From an uncultured Nitrospira sp. (GTDB lineage Bacteria; Nitrospirota; Nitrospiria; Nitrospirales; Nitrospiraceae), in the NCBI GenBank assembly GCA_902500715.1, contig CABVRO010000011.1:1-48479 (forward strand): a DNA stretch of 48,479 bases, in the 5' to 3' direction. How positions within the stretch are numbered: position 1 is the first letter of the stretch; each line of letters starts with the position of its first letter. Below, piece after piece: positions 25,587 through 33,796 of this stretch. A model generated the notes under the pieces. That model had not been told where the DNA came from, ran no database searches, and saw nothing but the letters and a program-made list of their open reading frames with translations. A program made the position numbers and the translations under genes.

Positions 25587-26322
25587 AGCGGGTCATCATC
25601 TCCTGGCCTTGCGGGCCTTGCAGGAAGGCAAGCAACTGCCGGGCAACCTCCGGCTGTTTCGACTGTTTCATGATCACCGTACCTTGCTCCAACGGCGGAT
25701 GGGCTTCTGCCGGAATCTCCCAGTAACTGCCGGCGCTCTTCATCGCGGGAGCCAACGCCAAGGAAAGGGCGATGATGCCCACATCGCAGGCGCCGGACTC
25801 GATGAACTGTGCCGCCTGCGAGATATTCTCCCCCAGCACCAGACGATCTTTCACGTCCACATACACCAGCGCATGCTCCATCGCGGCGACCGCGGCGCGT
25901 CCGTAGGGCGCATGCTTTGGATTGGCAATGGCAATTTTTTTGACCGTGGGCTCGCGCAATACCGCCAGCCCCTTGGCGATGTCCAGCGGGGAACCTTTGG
26001 GCGCCCAGACGACCACCCGTCCGACTGCATACCGATATAACGAACCCGGCACGGTCAACCCCTCCTCCTCCAGCTTCCTGGGATAGCCGATGTCCGCCGA
26101 GAAATACAGGTCGAAGGGCGCGCCTTGCTGGAGCTGGGCGAAAAAGTTTCCCGACGATCCTAACGAGAGCTTCACATGGTGACCGGTCTGCTTCTCGAAT
26201 TCACCGATTATTTCTTTAATGGCAAAATTCAGATCGGAGGCCGCTGCGACGGCAATCTCTTCAGCCCCCACCGGACCCGTGACGCAAAACAGCAGCAGAC
26301 AGGCAACAATGAGCCGTTTCAT
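25564..26322 (-). CDS. modA: Molybdate-binding periplasmic protein
   Basis: A 252-residue periplasmic binding protein that captures the oxyanion and delivers it to ModBC. The signal peptide MKRLIVACLLLFCVTGPVGA is followed by EEIAVAAASDLNFAIKEII, SLGSSGNFFAQLQQGAPFDLYFSAD and ANPKHAPYGRAAVAAM, the classic ModA blocks where backbone amides and Ser/Tyr bind the anion. A GGGAG box precedes the ATG. It starts 12 bases after the porin, so outer-membrane porin and periplasmic binder are co-expressed. Two further ModA-like proteins lie in this region (28878 and 32972). Confidence 0.93.
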   Translation of the reverse strand: MKRLIVACLLLFCVTGPVGAEEIAVAAASDLNFAIKEIIGEFEKQTGHHVKLSLGSSGNFFAQLQQGAPFDLYFSADIGYPRKLEEEGLTVPGSLYRYAVGRVVVWAPKGSPLDIAKGLAVLREPTVKKIAIANPKHAPYGRAAVAAMEHALVYVDVKDRLVLGENISQAAQFIESGACDVGIIALSLALAPAMKSAGSYWEIPAEAHPPLEQGTVIMKQSKQPEVARQLLAFLQGPQGQEMMTRYGFTLPK

Positions 26323-26334
26323 ATTCGGTACTCC

Positions 26335-28086
26335 CTAGAAAAAGATCTGATACTGAACTCGGATAGCATTTTCTATCAAGGTGCCGCCCACCGCGTCGAG
26401 CGGCACGGTCCCGGATCCAGGCGGCAAGGGTGCGCTGCGCCCGATGGTGTACCCCCCCGTACCGAACTGTGTATTGCTATAGGTGACCATGATTTGATGA
26501 TCGTACGTTCCGTTCAAGAACCAGTTGAGCGACACATCGGCCTGCTTGATCAAATCATTAGCGGAGGCGGTGTCAGGATCCCAGTACGCATACCGGGCCG
26601 CCAGTTCCACCGTACGCGGGACCAGATAGTATCCGCTTTGCACATACCAGCCCATGGCATTCCCAAAGTTATTCGGCGCCGTCGCCGTGCACGTCGCATT
26701 CATGCAAGGCAGTCCCTTGTCGTGACGAATGACGTTCTTGAAATAGAACTCGCCCTGCAGTGAGAACCCGCGATACTTGAACACCCCGTCCGCCGCCCAG
26801 GTGGAATAGTCCACAATGCCAAGCCCGAGCTGGCGGCCGTTGCCGAACGCCGCCAATTGGCGCCGGATATTGAGGTTGGCAAGATCGAGTCCGACGAAGG
26901 CGTTGTTGGAACTGGTATTGACCCCGGGATTATAGGAGTATCCGCCGCCGACGGCGAGTTGGGGCGTTTCGGCATAGGCGAGATCGCCCTCTCCGTACCC
27001 GGGACGTCCGAGAATATTCCAGTTCAGTCTGGCCACATACATCAGTCGATCCACGTCGAGGCGCGTGTTCGCATTCAAATTGCGCTGATTGGCTGGGCAA
27101 TCCGCGGGAGAAGGAAAGGGATTGCCGCTCGTCTGGCCGCCGGGACAGCCCACGGTCGCCTCTTCAGACACGAAGGAACCGAGTCGATTGAAGCTCGGAC
27201 CAGCCCCGTTAAACACCCCGAGATAGTAGTTCACGGGAAACAATTCTTCGTCGTTCATGATCGTGATGCCGATATCGCGGCGATCGAGCCCGCTCGCGGT
27301 AAATGCATCCTGCACGAGGGCCCGTTCGGCGAATTGCATCGACGCCGTGGAATTGATTTGCGACCGGTTGAAGTACACCTTGTACTGCCCGAACTGCACG
27401 TTGGCCCAGGGCAGCTTCGTGTACGTGAAATTGACGTCGAACAGCGAGAGCGAACCTGGTGACTGGGCATTTTCTGCGGTCTCCGCCCTCATCTGAATAT
27501 AGTATTTGAAGTCCGGATCGAAGAGGTGGCCCATGAAATAGAAGCGCAGCCGCCGAACATTGAACGAAGAAGAACTGTTCTCCGATCGATTGGCTCGATA
27601 GTCGCCGAATACGCCCAGGAGTTCGGGAAAGTTCTTGGCTTCACCGGGATTCCGCCAGGCATCGTTACGGAACCGTTGGGTAAACCGGAGTTGGGAACGG
27701 AAGCGGATCTTGAGAAAGAAGGCATTGTCGTTCATCGAGAGATTGAATCCGCGGTCGTACCACCCGCGAAAGGACGGCGAGAGCAATCTGGTCCGCTCCT
27801 CCGTATCCTTGACGACCTGATCGTACTCTTCCTGTGTGATCATGCCGTTCTTAACCGATCGTTCGAGCAGCAGCTTGAGCGAGGGGTCCATACTTTCGAC
27901 GAACACATACTTACCGTCTTTTTCGATCAGCTTTCCGCTCTCGGCCGCCGAACTCCCCCCCGTCGCGGTCAGCCAAGCCGTCAGCACCACGAACGCCACC
28001 AGGAGCAGGCGATGACCACACCGCCGATGACGACACACATACAGACGTTCCCTGAGTCTATGCATACATGGCTCCATCACTGACAT
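26335..28086 (-). CDS. Outer-membrane porin, OprP-like (cassette A)
   Basis: A 583-residue beta-barrel porin of the phosphate/oxyanion-selective type. A signal peptide is present (RLLLVAFVVLTAWLTATGGSSA), the mature N-terminus has a short conserved helix region (ITQEEYDQVVKD) and then alternating hydrophobic strands such as FFLKIRFRSQLRFTQRF, VRRLRFYFMGHLFDPDF and WANVQFGQYKVYFNRSQ. The last residue is Phe (RVQYQIFF), the signal for outer-membrane assembly. The start at 28086, or ATG 28065, cannot be settled; neither has a strong ribosome-binding site. A paralog lies at 31306. It probably lets molybdate or a related oxyanion across the outer membrane; substrate unproven. Confidence 0.87.
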   Translation of the reverse strand: MSVMEPCMHRLRERLYVCRHRRCGHRLLLVAFVVLTAWLTATGGSSAAESGKLIEKDGKYVFVESMDPSLKLLLERSVKNGMITQEEYDQVVKDTEERTRLLSPSFRGWYDRGFNLSMNDNAFFLKIRFRSQLRFTQRFRNDAWRNPGEAKNFPELLGVFGDYRANRSENSSSSFNVRRLRFYFMGHLFDPDFKYYIQMRAETAENAQSPGSLSLFDVNFTYTKLPWANVQFGQYKVYFNRSQINSTASMQFAERALVQDAFTASGLDRRDIGITIMNDEELFPVNYYLGVFNGAGPSFNRLGSFVSEEATVGCPGGQTSGNPFPSPADCPANQRNLNANTRLDVDRLMYVARLNWNILGRPGYGEGDLAYAETPQLAVGGGYSYNPGVNTSSNNAFVGLDLANLNIRRQLAAFGNGRQLGLGIVDYSTWAADGVFKYRGFSLQGEFYFKNVIRHDKGLPCMNATCTATAPNNFGNAMGWYVQSGYYLVPRTVELAARYAYWDPDTASANDLIKQADVSLNWFLNGTYDHQIMVTYSNTQFGTGGYTIGRSAPLPPGSGTVPLDAVGGTLIENAIRVQYQIFF

Positions 28087-28128
28087 TGGGTTCGTGAAAC
28101 GATCGGAAGCATGGCGGCCTCCCGACCG

Positions 28129-28800
28129 TCAGCGAGGTGCCGTGACACCGGCTTCTCCCGAGTTCAAAAATTGCCGAAATTCGACCGCCGGCACGCGCTT
28201 CTCGTCCCGGGAATAAAAGCGGCCCGGTTCGAAGTAGAGGAGGTATTCCTTCGGCGCCGGCGGAGGGAGTGGATAGTTGGTGTCGTAATCATCTGATTTC
28301 CGAACTGGAATCTGTGCATGAAAATACTCGATCGTCAGGTACAAGTAGGGATCACGCACAGCCATCCACCCGGCAATCGTGTCTCGTCCGTAGCCCGGAT
28401 TGAACCCCTGATTGCGCACTTCGAAATGTACCCTGTCGTTGGGGCCGACTTGCTGAAATCCCTGCGCGAGATACGGTGCGAGCGCATGCAGATCATCTTC
28501 GCGAAACAGAGGCTTCGGTGGCTGCTCTTCCGCGAACCAGCGCAACGGCACGTGTTGCTGTTCACGGATCGAAAACCCTCGTAACAGACTGCTGAGTTCG
28601 GCACCCGTCAGCTGCACCGGATGTGTGTACGTTTGAGGCTGTACATCGCGCTGGACCGCCACCACGACACGCGAATCTTCATGAATGGTTTTCGTGGTAT
28701 AGGGCAATCTGGCACAGCCGGCAGATGCCAGAGCCCATGCGAACATGAGGGCGAGCAGATACGCTCCACGCCTTCCGCCCTTGATGAATGTTTTCTGCAT
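28129..28800 (-). CDS. Lipoprotein of unknown family (cassette A)
   Basis: A 223-residue predicted lipoprotein with lipobox ASAGC. No known domain is recognised, but it is clearly homologous to the lipoprotein at 33793: both share a KTI start, an HP-x-x-LT-x-x-E-x-x-x-LLRG block, and a long conserved stretch ending DRVHFEV/DRVYYHL. Both always sit with a porin and a ModA-like binding protein. ATG 28800 has GAAGGAGG at 4-base spacing. It may be a structural or gating partner of the porin, or a periplasm-facing handover protein; this is inference from co-occurrence. Confidence 0.8.
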   Translation of the reverse strand: MQKTFIKGGRRGAYLLALMFAWALASAGCARLPYTTKTIHEDSRVVVAVQRDVQPQTYTHPVQLTGAELSSLLRGFSIREQQHVPLRWFAEEQPPKPLFREDDLHALAPYLAQGFQQVGPNDRVHFEVRNQGFNPGYGRDTIAGWMAVRDPYLYLTIEYFHAQIPVRKSDDYDTNYPLPPPAPKEYLLYFEPGRFYSRDEKRVPAVEFRQFLNSGEAGVTAPR

Positions 28801-28828
28801 CACGCCTCCTTCACACCACCAAAATCAT

Positions 28829-28855
28829 GGATACAAATATTAAATATATGTATCC
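28829..28855. promoter_or_regulatory. 27-bp inverted repeat before the cassette A lipoprotein
   Basis: Arms GGATACAAATATT (28829-28841) and AATATATGTATCC (28843-28855) pair over 13 bases with one mismatch around a single central A. It lies in the 77-base gap between the binding protein (stop at 28878) and the lipoprotein (start 28800). No T-run follows on the minus strand, so it is more likely a protein-binding site than a terminator. Confidence 0.5.
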
Positions 28856-28877
28856 TTGCATTCCGGACAAATTTTTT

Positions 28878-29720
28878 TTACCGCCCGCTCATGGTCGGCA
28901 CCGCATATCCTGCTTGCCGCACCAAACGCTGCGCCTCGGCAGTCTGGAGATAGGTCAGAAATTCTTCACAGAGTCGGCGATTGGGACAGTACCGTTCCAT
29001 CGCCATGGAATGCACCGTCGGCTGGTACCCCTTGTTGATGACGCCCACGACCCTCAACCGTTGTTGTTGCTCAACGGCCTGATCACCAAAAATGATGCCG
29101 ACATCGGCTTGCCCGCTCAACACATGGTCGATCACTCCGCGCCCATCGGTCGCCAGATCCAAACGGCCCTTCAGCGCCTCTCCCATTCCCGATGCACGCA
29201 ACATGTCGGCCGTCTGCTCCCCCAACCTCGTTCTCGTGCGTTCGGCAATCGCAAGACGTGCACGGCCCTGCGCGATCGCCTCAAGCGACTCCGGTGCTTC
29301 CACCAGCGATTCAGGCACCACCAGCACTAACTGATCCATGGCATACGAACGTGTGGTGCCGGGCAAGACATAATATTTCCCCTGCAGCCGGGCGATCAGC
29401 TCATCACCACCGGGCGCCACAAGATTGATCGGGCCACTGCCGACGAAGTACTGACCGACCAGACTGTTTTGCATTCCGGCGATGGTTTGGCGTAACCCGA
29501 GTCCTGAATCGAAATACAGCTTCACTCGCACCTCGGGATGCGCGTCCTCAAAACCGCTGCCCAATCGCTCCAGTAATCCTTTGAGGCTCGGCGAAGCCGC
29601 AATGACAAATGACTCGGCCGCCCGAGCCGGCCCGACTCCGAACCAATCGGGCACCGCAAGCAACAATGCCACACAGACGAATGCCGGCACGACGTGATTC
29701 ATGCGCCCCTGCCTTTTCAT
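28878..29720 (-). CDS. ModA-like periplasmic substrate-binding protein (cassette A)
   Basis: A 280-residue periplasmic binding protein with a signal peptide beginning MKRQGRMNHVV and ending near GPARA. The mature start ESFVIAASPSLKGLLERLGSGFE is the ModA-type fold entry, but the ligand-contact blocks differ (FDSGLGLRQTIAGMQ in place of GSSGNFFAQLQQ), so the ligand may not be molybdate. The domain remainder (DGRGVIDHVLSGQADVGIIFGD) is normal for the family. ATG 29720 with AGAGGG upstream is preferred over 29738 or 29702. It follows the regulator at 29775 by 54 bases and precedes the lipoprotein and porin. No dedicated permease lies with it. Confidence 0.82.
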   Translation of the reverse strand: MKRQGRMNHVVPAFVCVALLLAVPDWFGVGPARAAESFVIAASPSLKGLLERLGSGFEDAHPEVRVKLYFDSGLGLRQTIAGMQNSLVGQYFVGSGPINLVAPGGDELIARLQGKYYVLPGTTRSYAMDQLVLVVPESLVEAPESLEAIAQGRARLAIAERTRTRLGEQTADMLRASGMGEALKGRLDLATDGRGVIDHVLSGQADVGIIFGDQAVEQQQRLRVVGVINKGYQPTVHSMAMERYCPNRRLCEEFLTYLQTAEAQRLVRQAGYAVPTMSGR

Positions 29721-29774
29721 CGAGCCCTCTATGCTCATCGCACTCCGTGGGACGCGGCTCGCACCTCGACTGCG

Positions 29775-30980
29775 CTACCCGGCCCTCAGACTACGCACCT
29801 TGCCCGTCTCGGTCATGTCGTATCCGCCCAAGGCCTCGACCTCGGTGCGGAACCGGCGGCTGGCAATCGCATCCAGCAGGTGCGACAGCCCCGAGTGGCT
29901 GGAGAGGTAGCGCTTCGGCAGGACCAGATCGTAGCGAGCCTGTTGCAAGGGCACGAAATCGAGACCGAAAATCTGCGCCGCAGACCGCACGCCGATCCCG
30001 GCATCGCCTTGCCCGTCGGCAATGTGCCGAGCCACCTCGAAGTGGGAACTCACGGTCACTCCGTAGCCCTTGATTCCGGTTCCATCGATCCCCAAAGCCT
30101 CTAGGCGCTGATCCAACAACATCCTGGCGGCAGCGCCCTCTTCACGATTGACCAACACCACGTGGGGACGGAGCAGATCCTCCACCGCCCGGATTCGCAG
30201 GGGGTTCCCCGCTCGCACGATGAGCCCCTCTTCCCATGCGGCAAAGGTCACGACGATGTAGTCGTCGCCCTGCAGATGCCGTCTGAGATACGGCAGGTTC
30301 GATTCCCCGGTCTTGGTATCCAGAATGTGCAACCCCGCCATGTGTACTTCTTTGCGCTTGAGCGCTTCCAGGGCCGCCGCACTCCCCATCGACCATCCGA
30401 CGACTGTCGAGGCATCTTTATGCCGATGGAGATATTCGCTTGCCAGATTGATCGCCGGGTCACAACCAGCCACCGCAATTTCCCGTTCGACGATCTGCCG
30501 CTCACGCAACAACCGGACAAGCACCCGGCGATCGGATTTCGCAGAGCGCGCAGCCGATCCGGCCTTCTCGATGATCAGACCGTCGGCAGGCACCGTGTAG
30601 TTGAGGATTTCCCCCAAGGCCGCAACCGGACGGACGACGTACCGATCTTCGATTTTTGCGACCTTCACTCTGGTGCGAGGTTGAACGGCCGACGTCGCCA
30701 GTCCCGGCCAGACCCAGTCACCTTCGATCAACTCGCCGGTCGTCTTGAGGCTGAAAATGTCCTCCACGTGGCAACCCAGCACGCTGGCGAGTCGCAGGGC
30801 CACCGCCGTGGTCGGGAGGTACTGATCCGTTTCGATGGCGCAGACAGCCTGGCGGGTGATCAACGCCCCATCGGCAAGCTGGCCTTGCGAGAGCCCTTTG
30901 GCCATTCGCAGCGCTCGAAGCGAATTCACAACGTTGGAGGCCGGTTCTGCTTTGCTTTTTTCACTCATCGTGGCGGACAT
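29775..30980 (-). CDS. XRE-family regulator fused to a ModA-like binding domain
   Basis: A 401-residue transcriptional regulator. Residues about 20-70 are an XRE HTH (LRMAKGLSQGQLADGALITR, then VLGCHVEDIFSLK). The C-terminal 190 residues are a PBP-like (ModA-type) domain that would bind the oxyanion inside the cell: VVGWSMGSAAALEALKR and VLVNREEGAAARMLLDQ are typical of that regulator family, called periplasmic molybdate-binding domain regulators. No signal peptide precedes it. It is the first gene of the minus-strand operon, divergent from the cassette B porin, so it likely controls both. The ATG is at 30980 or 30968; no Shine-Dalgarno is seen. Confidence 0.85.
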   Translation of the reverse strand: MSATMSEKSKAEPASNVVNSLRALRMAKGLSQGQLADGALITRQAVCAIETDQYLPTTAVALRLASVLGCHVEDIFSLKTTGELIEGDWVWPGLATSAVQPRTRVKVAKIEDRYVVRPVAALGEILNYTVPADGLIIEKAGSAARSAKSDRRVLVRLLRERQIVEREIAVAGCDPAINLASEYLHRHKDASTVVGWSMGSAAALEALKRKEVHMAGLHILDTKTGESNLPYLRRHLQGDDYIVVTFAAWEEGLIVRAGNPLRIRAVEDLLRPHVVLVNREEGAAARMLLDQRLEALGIDGTGIKGYGVTVSSHFEVARHIADGQGDAGIGVRSAAQIFGLDFVPLQQARYDLVLPKRYLSSHSGLSHLLDAIASRRFRTEVEALGGYDMTETGKVRSLRAG

Positions 30981-31001
30981 GTATCACTATAGATAAATTT
31001 A

Positions 31002-31018
31002 TGTCAACTATTATGACA
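31002..31018. promoter_or_regulatory. Inverted repeat in the divergent promoter region, regulator side
   Basis: TGTCA (31002-31006) and TGACA (31014-31018) form an inverted repeat separated by 7 bases, 20-40 bases upstream of the regulator start. TTGACA on the minus strand lies within it and could serve as a -35 box, so binding here would affect regulator expression. Short half-sites make a chance match possible. Confidence 0.35.
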
Positions 31019-31155
31019 ACCCTCTTACTGGCGTCTCGCGCATCACCGGTTTTGTTTAGCCGGGTCCTGGGGTTCCGGATACCCGCTCCGCTGAGGGATG
31101 GGCGAAGTGATGGAGTGGATTTCAGAGAGCGCGTGAACCAGTGATGGGTTGGTCC

Positions 31156-31179
31156 AATTATATTGTTGACAATATAATT
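31156..31179. promoter_or_regulatory. Perfect 24-bp palindrome over the cassette B porin promoter
   Basis: Arms AATTATATTGT (31156-31166) and ACAATATAATT (31169-31179) are exact reverse complements around TG. The right arm contains TATAAT (31173-31178), a consensus -10 box, so a bound protein would block the porin promoter. The TTATAT half-site and total length recall ModE operators such as that before E. coli modA, as I remember them. The rest of the gap (31019-31155, 31180-31305) shows only AT-rich leader with no gene. Confidence 0.7.
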
Positions 31180-31305
31180 AAACTTTATTAATTTTATATC
31201 TCATCGGAAAACATGTATTTCGTAACTTATTGACCATATGAGACTTGAGTGCCGATATTCTCCATCGACGAAATCAATCGACACATTCAAATGGGAGCGA
31301 ACGTG

Positions 31306-32943
31306 ATGAAACGATCGACAGTGGCCCTCGGGGCAAGTCTGGCCATCCTCTGGGGCGGCCTGACCCTGCCTGCTCAGGCAGTCGAGGAAGGCCAGTTCAT
31401 CAAGAAAGACGGAAAGTGGGAATACTATTCGGCTGAGGACCCAGGCCTGAAATATCTCCTGCTCAAAGGCATCATCACGCAGGACGAATATGACCGGGGC
31501 CTGAAAGTCATCGAGAAACGCGAACAGGTATCCAAACCGAACTACACGATCGACGTCAACAACGGCCTGAACTTCCGCGTGGGAGACAAGTTTTTTCTCA
31601 AGCTGCGACTGCTCACCCAAGTCCGCTATTTCCATAGCGCCTACAACAGTGCCTGGGGAACAGTCGGTGATTCTCGCAATCCGGAAATCCTGGGTGGCCA
31701 GGTCGAATTCCGGGCGATCCGAAAACAGAGCGACTCCAATCAATTCAGCGTACCCCGCGCCCGACTCCAATTCCTCGGTTATGCCTTCGACCCGGACTTT
31801 CGCTACAACATCTCCTGGGCGTTCGATCAGACGACATGGAACCAAGAGGGGGGGAGCGGCAGGGCCGGGCTTCTCGATGCTTACATCTCCTCATGGCATA
31901 TTCCCTGGCTCACGGTTCAGGCCGGACAACAACGGGTCTGGTTCAACCGTGCCACCATCAGTTCAATGGCAACCTCCACCTTCGCCGACAATCTCATTGT
32001 CCAGAATGCCTTTGCCGCCAACCAGCAAGGCGCCCGCGATATCGGGGTCAGTATTTCCAGCGACGAGGATCAGTACAGATTCAATTACGCCTTCGGCATT
32101 TGGGGCGGCGTGGGGGCGAATCTCGCACGGGAAGGCACGTCGGTCAGCCAGAATGTGTTGCCTCAGACCGGCACGCCGGGTGCGCCGGGAGCCGCAACCA
32201 CACGCACGTACAATTACGACACGCGCTTCATGACCGGCGAGATGATGTATACCGCCCGGCTGTTGTACAAAATCGCGGGGAACCCCGGTTATGGGCAGGG
32301 TGATATTTTGAACTCCCGAATGCTGCAGTCGGCAATCGCCTTCGGTTATGCCTATAACCCGGCACAAAACTATCTGAGCTCCATCCGCTCCGACATCGTC
32401 GATCGTGCCTACCGGCAGGCCGTCACCAAAGCGTACAACGGTCGACTCTTGGCCGGCGGCGTCTGGGACTTTCAGACGTATGAAGCCGACTTCATCGCCA
32501 AATATCAGGGATGGTCAATCCAGGCGGAGGGGTACTACCGGCACCAGCGCGTGCGAAACGCCGGCAGCGGGACCAGCCCTTTCGATCTGAGCACGATCCC
32601 GTCGGCTCAATTTCTTGGTCCTCCTGTCAACCTGGGCCAGGCCTATGGATGGTATGCGCAAGTGGGAAAATACATTATTCCGCGTAAACTCGAACTGGCG
32701 GTGCGATATGGATTCATGGATCCTTCTACTCAGCAAGTGAACGATCTGGTCAAGGAATTCGGCGTTGCGATCAACTACAGTTTCGACGGCACGTACAATA
32801 ACCGACTCGTGATCGACTACTCGAATATCACGATGGGGAGCGGCGGACGAGCGCCGGACCGGTTTCCATTTGAGAGTGAACCAGGATTCGGACGCGACCT
32901 CGTCGAAAACCGGATTAACGTGCAGTATCAATTCTACTTTTAA
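31306..32943 (+). CDS. Outer-membrane porin, OprP-like (cassette B)
   Basis: A 545-residue paralog of the porin at 26335. A clean signal peptide (MKRSTVALGASLAILWGGL, cleaved near AQA) leads to the same N-terminal layout (EGQFIKKDGKW, then IITQDEYDRGLKVIEK), barrel strands such as KFFLKLRLLTQVRYF, and the terminal Phe in NVQYQFYF. ATG 31306 was chosen over the frame's earlier ATG at 31249 because it begins the signal peptide and GGGAGCG lies 8 bases upstream. Its promoter carries the 24-bp palindrome. It starts cassette B and is followed by a binding protein 28 bases later. Expected to conduct the same or a related anion. Confidence 0.88.
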   Translation: MKRSTVALGASLAILWGGLTLPAQAVEEGQFIKKDGKWEYYSAEDPGLKYLLLKGIITQDEYDRGLKVIEKREQVSKPNYTIDVNNGLNFRVGDKFFLKLRLLTQVRYFHSAYNSAWGTVGDSRNPEILGGQVEFRAIRKQSDSNQFSVPRARLQFLGYAFDPDFRYNISWAFDQTTWNQEGGSGRAGLLDAYISSWHIPWLTVQAGQQRVWFNRATISSMATSTFADNLIVQNAFAANQQGARDIGVSISSDEDQYRFNYAFGIWGGVGANLAREGTSVSQNVLPQTGTPGAPGAATTRTYNYDTRFMTGEMMYTARLLYKIAGNPGYGQGDILNSRMLQSAIAFGYAYNPAQNYLSSIRSDIVDRAYRQAVTKAYNGRLLAGGVWDFQTYEADFIAKYQGWSIQAEGYYRHQRVRNAGSGTSPFDLSTIPSAQFLGPPVNLGQAYGWYAQVGKYIIPRKLELAVRYGFMDPSTQQVNDLVKEFGVAINYSFDGTYNNRLVIDYSNITMGSGGRAPDRFPFESEPGFGRDLVENRINVQYQFYF

Positions 32944-32971
32944 GCGTCTATGACAGGTGTTGGAGGAGAGC

Positions 32972-33796
32972 ATGAGAGCAGCATATCGTGTCGGAGGAAT
33001 CATCGCCATCGTCGGCCTTTTGATCGGTCTGGGACTGAACGCCCAGCCGGCCCAGGCACAGCCGGAGACCATTACCATCGCCGCCGCCAACAGCCTCAAG
33101 GATGCCCTCCGAAAAGTGCTTCCTCAGTTCGAGGCGGAACACCGGAACATCAATGTGCGGGTGATTTACGGTCCGTCCCAAACCCTCCGCACCCAGATCG
33201 AACAGGGCGCCCCGGTCGACATTTTTCTGCCGTCGCTCTTTGAGGAAATCGACCAGCTCGAAGCCAAGGGACTGATTATTCAAGGAACGAAACGCGCCTT
33301 CGCGGCAACCTCGCTGGTCTTGATTACCGGAACGACCCTCCCCGCTCCCATCAGATCGATTCACGACTTGCAGACGATCCCGATCCGCCGCCTTGCGGTC
33401 GGCGACCCCAAAACCTCTTCGGTCGGGAAAGTCGCCGCGCAGTTTTTGGCACACAGCAAACTGGAGCCGAAGCTGAAATCACAATACATCCTCGGTGAGC
33501 ACTCACGAGCCGTGCTCGATCTGGTCGCTAAGGGTGAGGCGGAAATCGGCGTGGTCTATCGCACCGATGCGATCTCCAATCCAAGCGTTCGCATCCTGGA
33601 TACCGCACCGGTCGGCTCCCACACCCCGGTCCGCTACGGCGTCGCTGTCGCATGGACCGCGCAGAACATTCCCGCAGCCGGCGACTTCATTACATTTCTC
33701 CTGAGCCCCGCGATTCAAACCCTGTTGCAGGAATTCGGATTCGACCGCGTGTCCCTGGAAGTCGGATTTGCGCAACGAGAAGAGGTGAAACCATGA
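32972..33796 (+). CDS. ModA-like periplasmic substrate-binding protein (cassette B)
   Basis: A 274-residue ModA-type binding protein. The signal peptide MRAAYRVGGIIAIVGLLIG ends near AQA; the mature part opens ETITIAAANSLKDALRKVLP and has the segment VRVIYGPSQTLRTQIEQGAPVDIFLP, closer to true ModA than the cassette A protein, and GDPKTSSVGKVAAQF later. ATG 32972 has GGAGGAGAGC directly before it. Its stop overlaps the lipoprotein start (ATGA), so the two are translationally coupled. It has no own permease; the ModBC pair at 23156-24924 is the only obvious candidate in the window. Confidence 0.88.
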   Translation: MRAAYRVGGIIAIVGLLIGLGLNAQPAQAQPETITIAAANSLKDALRKVLPQFEAEHRNINVRVIYGPSQTLRTQIEQGAPVDIFLPSLFEEIDQLEAKGLIIQGTKRAFAATSLVLITGTTLPAPIRSIHDLQTIPIRRLAVGDPKTSSVGKVAAQFLAHSKLEPKLKSQYILGEHSRAVLDLVAKGEAEIGVVYRTDAISNPSVRILDTAPVGSHTPVRYGVAVAWTAQNIPAAGDFITFLLSPAIQTLLQEFGFDRVSLEVGFAQREEVKP

